Position numbers and translations under genes: made by a program. Under the pieces are notes generated by a model. It made no database searches. It had not been told where the DNA came from and saw nothing but the letters and a program-made list of their open reading frames with translations. A stretch of DNA of 64,000 bases from Prochlorococcus marinus str. MIT 1214 (GTDB taxonomy: Bacteria > Cyanobacteriota > Cyanobacteriia > PCC-6307 > Cyanobiaceae). Positions 9,219 through 18,983 of the stretch are shown here, piece by piece. The stretch's first letter is position 1; each line of letters opens with the position of its first letter. Where the stretch lies: positions 372,001-436,000 of the forward strand of contig NZ_CP114777.1 in NCBI RefSeq assembly GCF_027359355.1, read 5' to 3'.

Positions 9219-12200
9219 GTGTCTTTAGAGTCAATAGCAAATTATTTAGAAAATCATCAGTTAACAAATGAGTTGATTGTAAGAACAAATAGAGAAGATA
9301 GATTAATATTAACTGGAGCATCACGTACAGCAAAAGCATTAATTACAACTTCGCTTGCTAAAAAAGGATCAAAAATATTATTAGTAATAGTACCTACATT
9401 AGAAGATGCTACCAGGTGGTTTCCTCTAGTAAATGAATGTGGATGGAGCAAGACATGTTTGTATCCAACGAGCGAAGTATCACCATATGATTCTGTACAA
9501 GTAACCTCAGAAATCATATGGGGCCAATTGCAAGTTCTTAGTGATATATTAGAGTTGAAAGAAGATGAAAATATTGCAATAATTGCTACTGAAAGGTCAT
9601 TGCAACCTCATCTCCCTCCATTTGAATATCTAAAATCAAAGTGTATTAAATTAAATGTAGGGGATGAATTAAACCTACGTGAATTATCTTTAAAATTAAG
9701 TGAATCTGGTTATATTAAGTCTAGTAATATTGATCAAGAGGGGACATGGACACGACGTGGAGATATTATTGATATCTATCCTGTTAGTAGTGAACTACCA
9801 ATTAGATTGGAGTTGTTTGGTGATAAATTAGAGAAGATTAAAGAATTTGATCCAATATCACAACGATCATTGGATCAAATTGATAACGTATGTATTACAC
9901 CGACAGGTTTTGATCCACTAATCATCGATAAGCTTTTATCAATTAAAGATAAGGATCTATCAATTTTGTTTTCGGATGATGAGTACTCTGAGTTAGTAAA
10001 TTCTAATTCTTTAGAATCAGCAAAAAAATATTTAGGTGTTGCATTTGATAAGCCTTCATCGTTGCTAGATTATTTAGATGATAGTACATTTATTGTAGTT
10101 GATGAAAGGTTACAAGGTTTATCCCATGGAAATGCATGGTATAACATAGTTAATGAAAGTTATACGGAAATTATTACAAATTCAATAGAAAAAAAATCAT
10201 TACAAGATATTTTTAAACCTAATCTTCATAATAAAATTAATAATATTTATAATTCATTAAATTCTTATCAAGGTTTCGATATAACCGATTTAGATGATAC
10301 TACAGGAAAAGAAAATGTATTTAATATTTCTAGTAAAGTTCATCAATGGCTTCCTAATCAATATGGTAAAATAAGTCTTTCACTAAAAGACTATATAAGA
10401 GATAAATTTTCTATCTGGATAATATCAGCTCAACCTAGTCGTGCAGTTTCTCTCTTAGAAGAACATGAACTTATATCTAAGTTCATACCCAATAATACTG
10501 ATCTATATGGTATTAAAAGTGTTATTGAAGACAATATACCTGTTGCTATTAAAAATACTAATGAGGGCGAAATTGAAGGGTTTTATCTTCCAGCTTGGAA
10601 AATTGCCATAATAACAGATAAGGAATTTTTTGGACAACATAATATTTCTAGTACAGGCTATATAAGAAGAAGAAAGCAGGCGCAGAGTAAAAAAATAGAT
10701 CCTAATAAAATGAAGCCTGGGGACTACGTAGTTCATAGAAATCATGGTATAGGATTATTTCAGAATATCCAAAAATTAAATATTAATGGTGAATCTAGAG
10801 ATTATCTTGTAATAAGATATATGGATGGAAAATTAAGTGTTGCTGCAGATCAACTTGGTAGTTTAGGTAGATATAGGAACTCCAATTCAAACACTCCCAC
10901 AATAAGTAAATTAGGTGGTGCAAATTGGAACAAAATAAAGGCTAAAGCAAAAAAGTCTGTTAAAAAAGTTGCTATTGATTTAATCAAGTTATATGCAGAA
11001 AGAAGTAAAGAAAAAGGATTCAAGTTTCCAAATGATGGTCCTTGGCAAAATGAATTAGAGGACTCATTTCCTTATGCATTAACAGCTGATCAAGCGACCG
11101 CTACTACTCAAGTCAAATGTGATATGGAAAGTGATAAACCTATGGATAGATTAATTTGTGGTGATGTTGGTTTCGGCAAAACAGAGGTAGCAATAAGGGC
11201 AATATTTAAAGCAATTACATCTGGGAAACAAATAGCATTGTTAGCACCAACTACAGTATTATCTCAACAACACTGGAGAACTATTTCTGACCGATTTGCA
11301 CCTTACCCTATAAAAGTATCATTACTGAATAGATTTAAAACATCTAGTGAAAGAAAACAAATCATAAGTGGCCTTAAAGAAGGAAAAATTGATGCTGTTG
11401 TTGGTACACATCAACTCTTAAATAAAAAATTAGTTTATAAGGACTTAGGGCTTCTAGTTATAGATGAAGAGCAACGCTTTGGAGTTAATCAAAAAGAGAA
11501 GATAAAAGAATTAAAAAAGAGTGTAGATGTATTAACTCTCTCTGCCACTCCCATTCCAAGGACTCTATACATGAGTCTTTCTGGTGTTCGTGAAATGAGT
11601 CTAATTACAACACCACCACCATTACGTAGGCCTATTAAAACTCATTTATCACCAATTGATAATGAAATAATTAGAAGCGCAATATCGCAAGAGATTGATA
11701 GAGGTGGCCAGATATTTTATATAGTTCCTAGAATAAAGGGGATTGAGGATGTAGCTGAAAAATTAAAAATAATGATTCCAAATGTTAAATTATTGATTGC
11801 TCACGGTCAAATGGAAGAAGGAGAATTAGAAAATGCAATGCTGGCATTTAATGCTGGAGAAGCTGATATTTTACTATGTACAACTATTGTGGAAAGTGGT
11901 TTAGATATTCCTCGAGTAAACACTATTTTAATTGAAGATTCACACAAATTTGGTTTATCTCAACTTTACCAATTGAGAGGCAGAGTAGGTCGCAGTGGTG
12001 TACAAGCGCATGCATGGTTGTTTTATCCAAGTAATGAGAAATTAAATGAGACTTCCAGGCAACGGTTAAAGGCCATAAAAGAATTTAGTGACTTGGGTAG
12101 TGGTTATCAGTTAGCTATGAGGGATATGGAAATTAGGGGCGTTGGAAATATTTTAGGTATTGAACAAAGCGGACAAATGGAATCTATAGGATTTGATTTG

Positions 12201-12737
12201 TATATGGAATTATTGCAAGAAACTATCGCTGAAATACAAGGACAAGACATTCCAACTGTTGACGATACACAAATAGATTTGCCTGTTACAGCCTTTATAC
12301 CTGGAGATTGGATTACTGATCCAGATGAAAAAATAAACGCTTATAGATTAGCTAGTCAATGTGAAGATAATGAAGCTTTAGTTCAATTTGCTAGCAATCT
12401 GATCGATAGATATGGAGCATTACCAAAGGCAGTTGAATCACTAATAGAAGTAATGAAATTAAAAATAATCGCCAAAAAGTGTGGCTTTTCGAGAATTAAA
12501 TTGTCAAAACCAAACGTTGAGCTTGAAACAATGATGGATGAGCCAGCTTTTAAGTTATTAAGAAAAGGTTTGGCAAACCATCTTCACGGAAGATTTATAT
12601 ATAAAAAAGGAGCTCGGCATTCAACTGTTACGATTAGAGGTCTTGGTATATTAGACAGCGACAAACTTTTAGATCAACTTACGGAATGGTTAAAATTAAT
12701 GAATTCTGAAATAAGCACTCAAGAAATCCAATCATAA
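9219..12737 (+). CDS. mfd: Transcription-repair coupling factor Mfd
   Basis: The 1172-residue protein displaces stalled RNA polymerase and recruits UvrA. It has the UvrB-like N-terminal region (~1-350) and the CarD-like RNA-polymerase interaction domain from about 497 (MKPGDYVVHRNHGIGLF). The translocase has Walker A GDVGFGKTE near 647, the DEEQ box (IDEEQRFGV) near 748 and QLRGRVGRSG near 920. The C-terminal UvrA-interaction domain completes it. Length fits the family. The start is GTG at 9219. The gene stands alone, with a small membrane-protein gene 17 bases downstream. Confidence 0.97.
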   Translation: MSLESIANYLENHQLTNELIVRTNREDRLILTGASRTAKALITTSLAKKGSKILLVIVPTLEDATRWFPLVNECGWSKTCLYPTSEVSPYDSVQVTSEIIWGQLQVLSDILELKEDENIAIIATERSLQPHLPPFEYLKSKCIKLNVGDELNLRELSLKLSESGYIKSSNIDQEGTWTRRGDIIDIYPVSSELPIRLELFGDKLEKIKEFDPISQRSLDQIDNVCITPTGFDPLIIDKLLSIKDKDLSILFSDDEYSELVNSNSLESAKKYLGVAFDKPSSLLDYLDDSTFIVVDERLQGLSHGNAWYNIVNESYTEIITNSIEKKSLQDIFKPNLHNKINNIYNSLNSYQGFDITDLDDTTGKENVFNISSKVHQWLPNQYGKISLSLKDYIRDKFSIWIISAQPSRAVSLLEEHELISKFIPNNTDLYGIKSVIEDNIPVAIKNTNEGEIEGFYLPAWKIAIITDKEFFGQHNISSTGYIRRRKQAQSKKIDPNKMKPGDYVVHRNHGIGLFQNIQKLNINGESRDYLVIRYMDGKLSVAADQLGSLGRYRNSNSNTPTISKLGGANWNKIKAKAKKSVKKVAIDLIKLYAERSKEKGFKFPNDGPWQNELEDSFPYALTADQATATTQVKCDMESDKPMDRLICGDVGFGKTEVAIRAIFKAITSGKQIALLAPTTVLSQQHWRTISDRFAPYPIKVSLLNRFKTSSERKQIISGLKEGKIDAVVGTHQLLNKKLVYKDLGLLVIDEEQRFGVNQKEKIKELKKSVDVLTLSATPIPRTLYMSLSGVREMSLITTPPPLRRPIKTHLSPIDNEIIRSAISQEIDRGGQIFYIVPRIKGIEDVAEKLKIMIPNVKLLIAHGQMEEGELENAMLAFNAGEADILLCTTIVESGLDIPRVNTILIEDSHKFGLSQLYQLRGRVGRSGVQAHAWLFYPSNEKLNETSRQRLKAIKEFSDLGSGYQLAMRDMEIRGVGNILGIEQSGQMESIGFDLYMELLQETIAEIQGQDIPTVDDTQIDLPVTAFIPGDWITDPDEKINAYRLASQCEDNEALVQFASNLIDRYGALPKAVESLIEVMKLKIIAKKCGFSRIKLSKPNVELETMMDEPAFKLLRKGLANHLHGRFIYKKGARHSTVTIRGLGILDSDKLLDQLTEWLKLMNSEISTQEIQS

Positions 12738-12754
12738 ATTCTAAAAGAAAAGAC

Positions 12755-13003
12755 ATGTCAATTTTTCAATTGGTTGAAGAAGACGCTTCTAGATTAAAAA
12801 ATTGCTATAGTCACCAAAATTTGGTTGTTATTACCTTGGGTGAAGTAATAGAAGTCAGTACTAACCAATATGGGCTAAGTCTTTTTAGCGGCATGATAAG
12901 TCTTTTAGCGTTAGGGATCTATACACTTTTGACAGTTGACCCAGGAAATGATGATGATGATTCCGACTCTGGAAGCGGTGGTTTGATGCAACCAGTAAAT
13001 TAA
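12755..13003 (+). CDS. Small membrane protein with acidic, glycine-rich tail
   Basis: The reading frame of up to 82 residues contains one helix (SLLALGIYTLLTV) followed by DPGNDDDDSDSGSGG and the ending LMQPVN. The helix-acidic-run-Gly-Met tail recurs in the small genes at 59222 and 61833, so the tail is the conserved part. The true start may be the internal ATG at 12893, giving 36 residues; the first 46 residues look less conserved. It probably shares a transcript with mfd. Function unknown. Confidence 0.65.
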   Translation: MSIFQLVEEDASRLKNCYSHQNLVVITLGEVIEVSTNQYGLSLFSGMISLLALGIYTLLTVDPGNDDDDSDSGSGGLMQPVN

Positions 13004-13010
13004 TCTGAAG

Positions 13011-13319
13011 TCAACCAGAAATTATTTTTGAAAGTCTTTCTCTAAAATCACCCTTAGCAATCCCCCCTTTTAATTCCCCAATAATTTTAAATTCCCCCTC
13101 AGGGTTATCAACTAATAGATAGGTCGGCCACCCCATACCTTCTTTTGTAGGATATTGTTTTAATAGTATTGGTCTATATTTTCTATAAACCATTGTATCC
13201 TGAAGTTTTACACTTATAAATTCAATACCTAATTCATTTGCAACCTTAGAGTCAAAGAAGCTCATCCTGTGACAAGTACCACAATCCTCAGAACTAAACT
13301 TAATTAGAGAATAGGGCAT
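13011..13319 (-). CDS. Thioredoxin-like protein
   Basis: The 102-residue thioredoxin-fold protein has the redox motif CGTCH (residues ~13-17) preceded by SLIKFSSED. The cis-proline region is GWPTYLLVD. It is cytoplasmic, with no signal peptide. It follows the methyltransferase gene on the same strand with a gap of about 50 bases. A role in disulfide exchange is likely from the fold; the partner is unknown. Confidence 0.85.
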   Translation of the reverse strand: MPYSLIKFSSEDCGTCHRMSFFDSKVANELGIEFISVKLQDTMVYRKYRPILLKQYPTKEGMGWPTYLLVDNPEGEFKIIGELKGGIAKGDFRERLSKIISG

Positions 13320-13371
13320 GAATAAATCCTATTGAGAACTAATTCTTATTATAGCTTTTAATAAAAATAGT

Positions 13372-14022
13372 TCAGTTATTAGACTTATTATTTCTTGCAA
13401 TAACTGAAAAGAATGGATCACTATCTGCAGAATAAAACCCAAAAACCTTTTTAACTTTTGTTTTTTCATTGAATGTTTTTTCAACCCTCCATCCATTAGC
13501 ATTAAGAACACTGATAACGTATTCAATTCTTTTTTGCTCTGATGAATAAGTCCAGATATTTGGAGCCTTGGTCCAGAATGCTCGATTAGTGAATGAGATT
13601 ATCAATAATGAATCAGACTTGATAATCCTTGATAGTTCTAATGCAACTCTTTCAGGATATTGAAGGTATTGCCATCCTGCAACAATTAATCCAATATCAA
13701 TGGAAGAATCTTCAATAGGGATATTTTGTGTCTTATTTAAATTTTGCACCCAGAAATTATCAAGTCTTTTATTAGAGATTAACTCAGCTTCATTCATTCC
13801 ATGACCAATAACTTTTTTATATCTAATATTTGATGGTAAATGGCTTACCCAACTACTCATTAAATCTAAAATCACATGGTGATCACATAAATACTCTGAG
13901 TATAAATTCGTAAGTCTTGATCTAAATGGCTCACTGAGGTGATGAACGTATCTAGGCTGTTGATAAAAGATATGATCATCAGCAATATCGATTTTCGCTC
14001 TATCATAAATAGACAGTTTCAT
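13372..14022 (-). CDS. SAM-dependent methyltransferase-like protein
   Basis: The 216-residue protein resembles class I methyltransferases. VILDLMSSWVSHLP stands where motif I (VLDLGCG) is expected, the acidic strand after it is KVIGHGMNEAEL, and SIDIGLIVAGWQYLQYPE matches the motif IV region. The glycine loop of motif I is poorly conserved, which is usual for this cyanobacterial subgroup. The substrate is unknown. It is upstream of and co-directional with the thioredoxin-like gene. Confidence 0.8.
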   Translation of the reverse strand: MKLSIYDRAKIDIADDHIFYQQPRYVHHLSEPFRSRLTNLYSEYLCDHHVILDLMSSWVSHLPSNIRYKKVIGHGMNEAELISNKRLDNFWVQNLNKTQNIPIEDSSIDIGLIVAGWQYLQYPERVALELSRIIKSDSLLIISFTNRAFWTKAPNIWTYSSEQKRIEYVISVLNANGWRVEKTFNEKTKVKKVFGFYSADSDPFFSVIARNNKSNN

Positions 14023-14171
14023 ATAAACATAGATTTATGATAATTTTAGAAGATTTTTAATTTATTGGCGAATAAAAGAAAACTTTTTTGAAAAATATAA
14101 AATATTATATAATCAATCAATAAAATCATTGATAATTATTTTTATAATATTTAGTTGCTATTAATTTCATA

Positions 14172-14780
14172 TTATTCAGTTTGCGTAAATGAGGGTTGAG
14201 AGTTATTAGTGTTCTCTCTTAACTCTATCTTATTATTTGTAGGAATAAATAATAACAGACTACTAGTAAATATAAAAATAATAAGAGCATAATAGAAATT
14301 AGAATTATTCTTAGAAACAGGTAAACTATTTCGTATAAGTTTCTTGGTAAAAGGTTTATCTTGATTTATGTTCCATCTAATATTAAATCTAGGATCATAT
14401 CTTAAGAGATCGAAACATCTTGTTAAGTCTGACAATTCAGAATCATCTAAAATAATTTCTAAAGGCGAAACCCCCTTCTTTGTGCTTTTAAGTATTAATT
14501 TGTGACTAATACCGAAAGGAGATAGTGTCACAATTTTCTTATTAGATATGAATGTTTTACGAATTCCAGAGATATATGATCTTGAATATTTAAGTATTAC
14601 TTGCATCAAATCATCAAGATGTTCCTTCTCTCCTTCTAACAGAGGTGAACCAATGATGTTCAATGTCCATGAAGATAGAATTCCTATAGTCTCTTCTGAA
14701 TCTCCGTTTGAAACATCTGGCATCCCTGATAGTTCAAGGGAAGAAGAGTCTTGATCAAATCTATAAGTTAAATTAATCAT
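14172..14780 (-). CDS. DUF4335 family protein, tail-anchored
   Basis: The 202-residue protein starts MINLTYRFDQDSSSLELSGMP, with a central SGIRKTFISNKKIVTLSPFG block and LLRYDPRFNIRWN, all typical of cyanobacterial DUF4335. One hydrophobic segment (FYYALIIFIFTSSLLLFI, ~162-179) lies near the C-terminus, suggesting membrane anchoring with a cytoplasmic domain. It follows the DUF3038 gene by 9 bases, an arrangement conserved in cyanobacteria. The biochemical function of both is unknown. Confidence 0.85.
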   Translation of the reverse strand: MINLTYRFDQDSSSLELSGMPDVSNGDSEETIGILSSWTLNIIGSPLLEGEKEHLDDLMQVILKYSRSYISGIRKTFISNKKIVTLSPFGISHKLILKSTKKGVSPLEIILDDSELSDLTRCFDLLRYDPRFNIRWNINQDKPFTKKLIRNSLPVSKNNSNFYYALIIFIFTSSLLLFIPTNNKIELRENTNNSQPSFTQTE

Positions 14781-14789
14781 TTATAAATA

Positions 14790-15386
14790 CTATGATTGAT
14801 AATACAATGATGCTTTTAATCGATTAGCCCCCGCCTTTCCACAGGATAGAGAGAGTATGACTAATAGATGTCTAAAAAATTCATTATTATCTTCGCTTAG
14901 TAAGGTGGAAATAAAACTACGTTGTATATTCATCCTTTCACGAATAAGTGACTTAAGACGTGAACTAAATAAATCCCATCTCTCTTTATTAAGTGTCTGT
15001 GATTCTTTTGAGGATAGTAATTGCCTAATAAGTGGATAAAGATTTTCGGCCATGCAAGATATAAGTTCAATAATGGAATCAATCTGTTCGGATGATAGAG
15101 ATGTAAATGAATATGTATTCCTCAATGGGTTTGAACATCTCATTTTCCAAAATTCAACTCTACTTGAGTACTGATCAGGCAATCCAATATCTTTGGCCTT
15201 CAATAATAGGGAATCCGAAGCATTGATTTGCAGTGTTTCTATAACTAATATCAAAAAATCAAGTTTCCTCGGAGTATCACCAGAGATTACGCAATTTACA
15301 AAAGTCTTAGCTGAAGAAATGTTTTTATACTTTGAGCCACTATCAAGGTATTTATTCTGCTCAGCAACATAATTGGATTTGATCAT
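14790..15386 (-). CDS. DUF3038 family protein
   Basis: The 198-residue all-helical soluble protein ends with VILSLSCGKAGANRLKASL, a typical DUF3038 C-terminus. It precedes DUF4335 and is divergent from apt (81 bases between starts). The strict pairing suggests that the two products work together, but no role is established that I know of. No transmembrane segment is seen. Confidence 0.85.
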   Translation of the reverse strand: MIKSNYVAEQNKYLDSGSKYKNISSAKTFVNCVISGDTPRKLDFLILVIETLQINASDSLLLKAKDIGLPDQYSSRVEFWKMRCSNPLRNTYSFTSLSSEQIDSIIELISCMAENLYPLIRQLLSSKESQTLNKERWDLFSSRLKSLIRERMNIQRSFISTLLSEDNNEFFRHLLVILSLSCGKAGANRLKASLYYQS

Positions 15387-15467
15387 ACTTTAAATAATGA
15401 CAGGACTTGGATGATTGGCTAGCTTTATTGTTAGTTTTATAAAACCGCACACCAATATTTGTAAAGA

Positions 15468-15986
15468 ATGGAAAACTTAAAAAAATATATAAATGAAATA
15501 AAAGATTTTCCAAAAGAAGGAATTATTTTCAAAGACATAAACCCTATATATAAAGATCCCAAGAGATGGAATGAATTAATGTTGCCTTTACAAAAGCTAA
15601 TATCTATATCTAAACCAGATTATATAGCTGGCATAGAATCTAGGGGATTTATATCTGCATCTGCTTTAGCCTTTAAACTTGAACTTGGTTTTATTCCAAT
15701 TAGAAAACCAAACAAATTACCAGGGAGAGTAATAGGTATTAATTACAAACTTGAATATGGCGAAGATAGATTAGAAATACAGCAGAATTCATTTGAAAAA
15801 GAAAGCAAAATCATCGTTATTGATGATTTGCTTGCGACAGGAGGAACTGCAAGTGCCGCAGGTAAGTTGATCACCAAGGCAGGTGGAAATTTAATCGGAT
15901 ACGCTTTTCTAGTCGAGCTAACAAAACTGAATGGTAGAAATAATTTAGATTGTAAATTATTGGTAGAAAGCCTAATAAAATATTAA
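15468..15986 (+). CDS. apt: Adenine phosphoribosyltransferase
   Basis: The 172-residue enzyme converts adenine and PRPP to AMP (purine salvage). Visible hallmarks are the N-terminal FPKEGIIFKDINPI, AGIESRGFI (flexible-loop region), RKPNKLPG and the PRPP-binding motif VIDDLLATGGTASAA (~120-134). Length is standard. It converges with the DUF2949 gene, and the two stop codons overlap by four bases. Confidence 0.96.
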   Translation: MENLKKYINEIKDFPKEGIIFKDINPIYKDPKRWNELMLPLQKLISISKPDYIAGIESRGFISASALAFKLELGFIPIRKPNKLPGRVIGINYKLEYGEDRLEIQQNSFEKESKIIVIDDLLATGGTASAAGKLITKAGGNLIGYAFLVELTKLNGRNNLDCKLLVESLIKY

Positions 15987-16192
15987 TTTTCCTTTAACCA
16001 CAAAAGTATTATCTGTAGTTGTTTGATAGTTATCAAACCATAACTCCTCATGACGATAGGTAATGGAGAATTCTCCAAAGAAGATCTTTTTACACCTAAT
16101 TCCAATGCGCTTTGACTTATGCCAAGTTTGTCAATAATAAAATTGCACAATTCGTCTGAAGGTGGATTAATAGAATTAGTAGTATATATCAT
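15983..16192 (-). CDS. DUF2949 family small protein
   Basis: The 69-residue protein matches the cyanobacterial DUF2949 pattern: a helical LCNFIIDKLGISQSALELG followed by LPIVMRSYGLITIKQLQ. No membrane segment is present. It lies directly upstream of the UbiH-like gene, with a gap of 16 bases and the same strand upstream to downstream reversed, so the monooxygenase transcript may run into it. Function is unknown. Confidence 0.85.
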   Translation of the reverse strand: MIYTTNSINPPSDELCNFIIDKLGISQSALELGVKRSSLENSPLPIVMRSYGLITIKQLQIILLWLKEN

Positions 16193-16208
16193 TTATAAAT
16201 AAGACAGC

Positions 16209-17321
16209 TTAAATTCCATTAGTCATTATATTAAGAATAAATTTTCTAGTTAATGCAGATTTTTTTAAAACAAAGAATATAAATAATCTAGGTATTAGGA
16301 AAATATTAAAATTACTCCGAGAATATCTAACCAAAATGTCTGTAAATAAAGAGATAGATATAACATCAATTAATCTAGATACTGAATATAGTAAGGGAAT
16401 AATACTATGATTATTCTTTAACAGTGGTATGGAAATCAATCTAGAAAGGCAATCAACATCTCGCCAACATAGATTCAACCCTTGTCCTCCTACAGGATGA
16501 AACTTGTGAGCTGTTTCACCTAAATAAATATATTTTCCAGAAAAAAATGAATAATTAATAAGAAAATTTATCGGAAACGATTGAGGTTCATCAATAATAG
16601 TATCTGGCTCAATACCATATGGAAGGATTGTTGATAAATAATCTAGAAACATTGACTTTGATAAGCTCATATTGTAATTACCTTTTTTTATTGATTGACT
16701 ACAAATGATTTGAAATAGATCACCACCAAGAGGTAAAACAGCAAATGGCCCTTCCGAGTTTAGGATTTCAAATGCTTCATTAGATTTAACTCCTCTTAAT
16801 AGAACCTTAGTGGTTATACACATTTGATCATAGTTAAAATTAAAAGAAGGCGTTTTAAGTTTCTTCTTAGTATTTGAAGTTGACCCATCTGCTGCTATAA
16901 TTATCTCATAATTGTTTGTATTAGGTATAACAGATGTAGGGATTTTATTAATTTTATCAATGTCAGATATAAATTCTAAAATTGCTAACATGATATTTTT
17001 ATGTTCAGCAATCCAACCTACAGCCGCGTATTTTTGGTCTATAGTTTTTAAATCATTAATAAGAAATTGAAACTTTTTATTTAATTCATAATCGATTACA
17101 TTTAAATATTGAAAAGGAACTAGATGCGATACTAAGACAGACCATAATCCAATTTTTTGCAATAACTTTCTAGATGAATGTGTTATCGCGTATGTTCGAT
17201 CTCGATTAATAAGTTCTTCGTCAGATAATCTTTCATATAGGTCTACTCTACAGCCAGCATTTGCTAATGATATTGCTGCTAATGATCCAGTTAATCCAGA
17301 ACCAATAATTGCTACATTCAT
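16209..17321 (-). CDS. UbiH/COQ6-type FAD-dependent monooxygenase
   Basis: The 370-residue flavoprotein hydroxylase has an N-terminal Rossmann motif (IIGSGLTGSLAAISLANAG), the acidic E of VDLYERL that binds ADP-ribose, and the second FAD motif GETAHKFHPVGGQGLN (~280-295). The family hydroxylates aromatic rings in quinone synthesis; in cyanobacteria the substrate is unsettled. The C-terminal ~50 residues are hydrophobic and may contact the membrane. It is followed on the same strand by the DUF2949 gene. Confidence 0.85.
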   Translation of the reverse strand: MNVAIIGSGLTGSLAAISLANAGCRVDLYERLSDEELINRDRTYAITHSSRKLLQKIGLWSVLVSHLVPFQYLNVIDYELNKKFQFLINDLKTIDQKYAAVGWIAEHKNIMLAILEFISDIDKINKIPTSVIPNTNNYEIIIAADGSTSNTKKKLKTPSFNFNYDQMCITTKVLLRGVKSNEAFEILNSEGPFAVLPLGGDLFQIICSQSIKKGNYNMSLSKSMFLDYLSTILPYGIEPDTIIDEPQSFPINFLINYSFFSGKYIYLGETAHKFHPVGGQGLNLCWRDVDCLSRLISIPLLKNNHSIIPLLYSVSRLIDVISISLFTDILVRYSRSNFNIFLIPRLFIFFVLKKSALTRKFILNIMTNGI

Positions 17322-17353
17322 AAGAACTATTATATCATTTATAAAAAAAATAT

Positions 17354-18001
17354 TTAGTTTAAAACTTTCATATTAACAAATTCTTCAAATGCTGGCCGAA
17401 GAAGAAATGGATAAGAACCAATCCACAAATTTATTTCAGGACACCACGCATCACTTATCGATTGTATCCGATCAAAATCTCTTCTATTACTAAAAACCAC
17501 ACAGTTAATTCTCATACCTTTAGTAAGTATATTGAATTTATTTTGTAATGGAAAACTTATATTACCTATAAAGCCATCTTCATCATCTATATCCAAAACG
17601 ACCCATGCTCGTTTTTTTTCTAACACCTCTAACCTCCCATCTTTATTTGCTTGTTCCTGTTGATTTTCTACCCTATCTTCAACATAAACATCAGATATAT
17701 AACCATCAACTAATGCTGAGAAAGAGAAACTTTTAAACTTATAATTTTTTCTACTAGCTTCAAGTATTGGTCCCCATAAAATATATAAAAGGAAAACTAC
17801 ACCTAATACGAGCCATAAAGAGTAAAACTGGCTTGTTATTTGACTTTGGCTTATAAGTAAAGTTATTACACCTCCAATTGATGAAATCATAAGACGTTGA
17901 AAAATCTTCTGAGGGTTGCCCAACGCTGCATTAAATTGCTTCCCTGTAGCTACAGAAGGAATTAATTTATCTATCTCATTTTGCTTAATTGGAAATAACA
18001 T
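17354..18001 (-). CDS. Conserved cyanobacterial two-helix membrane protein
   Basis: The 215-residue protein has two adjacent membrane helices (about 38-55 and 62-80) and a C-terminal soluble domain (~95-215) that includes DGYISDVYVEDRV and RAWVVLDIDDEDGFIGNISF. Homologues are sometimes labelled phosphate ABC permease, which the sequence does not support since there are only two helices and no permease motif. It lies 20 bases downstream of dapB on the same strand. Function unknown. Confidence 0.8.
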   Translation of the reverse strand: MLFPIKQNEIDKLIPSVATGKQFNAALGNPQKIFQRLMISSIGGVITLLISQSQITSQFYSLWLVLGVVFLLYILWGPILEASRKNYKFKSFSFSALVDGYISDVYVEDRVENQQEQANKDGRLEVLEKKRAWVVLDIDDEDGFIGNISFPLQNKFNILTKGMRINCVVFSNRRDFDRIQSISDAWCPEINLWIGSYPFLLRPAFEEFVNMKVLN

Positions 18002-18021
18002 ATGTATGTAATGAATGAAAA

Positions 18022-18870
18022 CTATAAGATTTCCTCTAATCCATAAACCAATTTATTGAAAGATCTGATTTTTTTAATCACTAATAGTACTCCAGGCATA
18101 TAAGCAGACCGGTCAATAGTGTTATGGGCTAACTCATAAGTCTCGCCACTGGAACCAAACATGACTTGTTGATGAGCAACAAGTCCAGGTAATCTTACAG
18201 AATGAACCCTAAGGCCACTAGGACGAGATCCACCTCGAGAACCTTGGATAGATTCTTCTTCAGTTACTAGAGGTTTATTAAAAGCTAAGCGTTGCGCCTC
18301 CATCAATTCAGCTGTTTTAATGCATGTTCCACTTGGGGCATCTGCTTTTTTATTGTGATGCATTTCAGTTAATTCAGCGAACTCATAAAAACGAGCCGCA
18401 GCTGCAGCAGCTTGCTGTAGCAAAACCATCCCCACTGAAAAGTTAGGAATAATGGCTGAACCAAGAGAGGCCTTTTCTGCAAAATTAGAAAGATCTTCTA
18501 ATTGGTCTCTTGTTATTCCCGTAGTACCAATTACAGGGTGAACTCCATAAGCAATAGAGGTGCGAGTGTGTTTATATGCGACTTTGGGATGAGTGAAATC
18601 AACTAGTACAGCACCATTATTTGAACCATCTTTAGGGACGTTCTGACTTGCAGCACACAAAGAACCTTCAAAATCACTTGATATAAATACATCAAGTGTT
18701 CCTAAGCCTAATAATGAGCCTATGTCTTGACCTTCTTTTTCCTTTTGATTATCTATTGCTCCAATAAGTTGATACTCTTTAGATGAATTAACTGCTTTAA
18801 TAACCTCAGATCCCATTCGACCTAGGGCACCTGCGACTAAAACTGGTATTGATTGATTAGCAGAACTCAT
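18022..18870 (-). CDS. dapB: 4-hydroxy-tetrahydrodipicolinate reductase
   Basis: The 282-residue enzyme of lysine/diaminopimelate synthesis has the NAD(P)H motif VAGALGRMGSEVIKAV, then VLVDFTHP and GTTGI. The catalytic/substrate block is TEMHHNKKADAPSGT (~160-175). The C-terminus has SYELAHN-like contacts (YELAHNTIDRSAYMPG). I prefer the ATG at 18870 (MSSANQ) over the upstream in-frame ATG at 18918, because family members start close to the Rossmann strand. It is divergent from chlH with a ~110-base shared promoter region. Confidence 0.95.
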   Translation of the reverse strand: MSSANQSIPVLVAGALGRMGSEVIKAVNSSKEYQLIGAIDNQKEKEGQDIGSLLGLGTLDVFISSDFEGSLCAASQNVPKDGSNNGAVLVDFTHPKVAYKHTRTSIAYGVHPVIGTTGITRDQLEDLSNFAEKASLGSAIIPNFSVGMVLLQQAAAAAARFYEFAELTEMHHNKKADAPSGTCIKTAELMEAQRLAFNKPLVTEEESIQGSRGGSRPSGLRVHSVRLPGLVAHQQVMFGSSGETYELAHNTIDRSAYMPGVLLVIKKIRSFNKLVYGLEEIL

Positions 18871-18983
18871 TGAATTACTTTTTTTACAATCATATTTGAT
18901 ATCCCTTGTAACACGCATTAACTAAATAACACACTAAAGGACCACTGAACACTAGGCTTGGTCGAATTCCGATAGATGAAAAG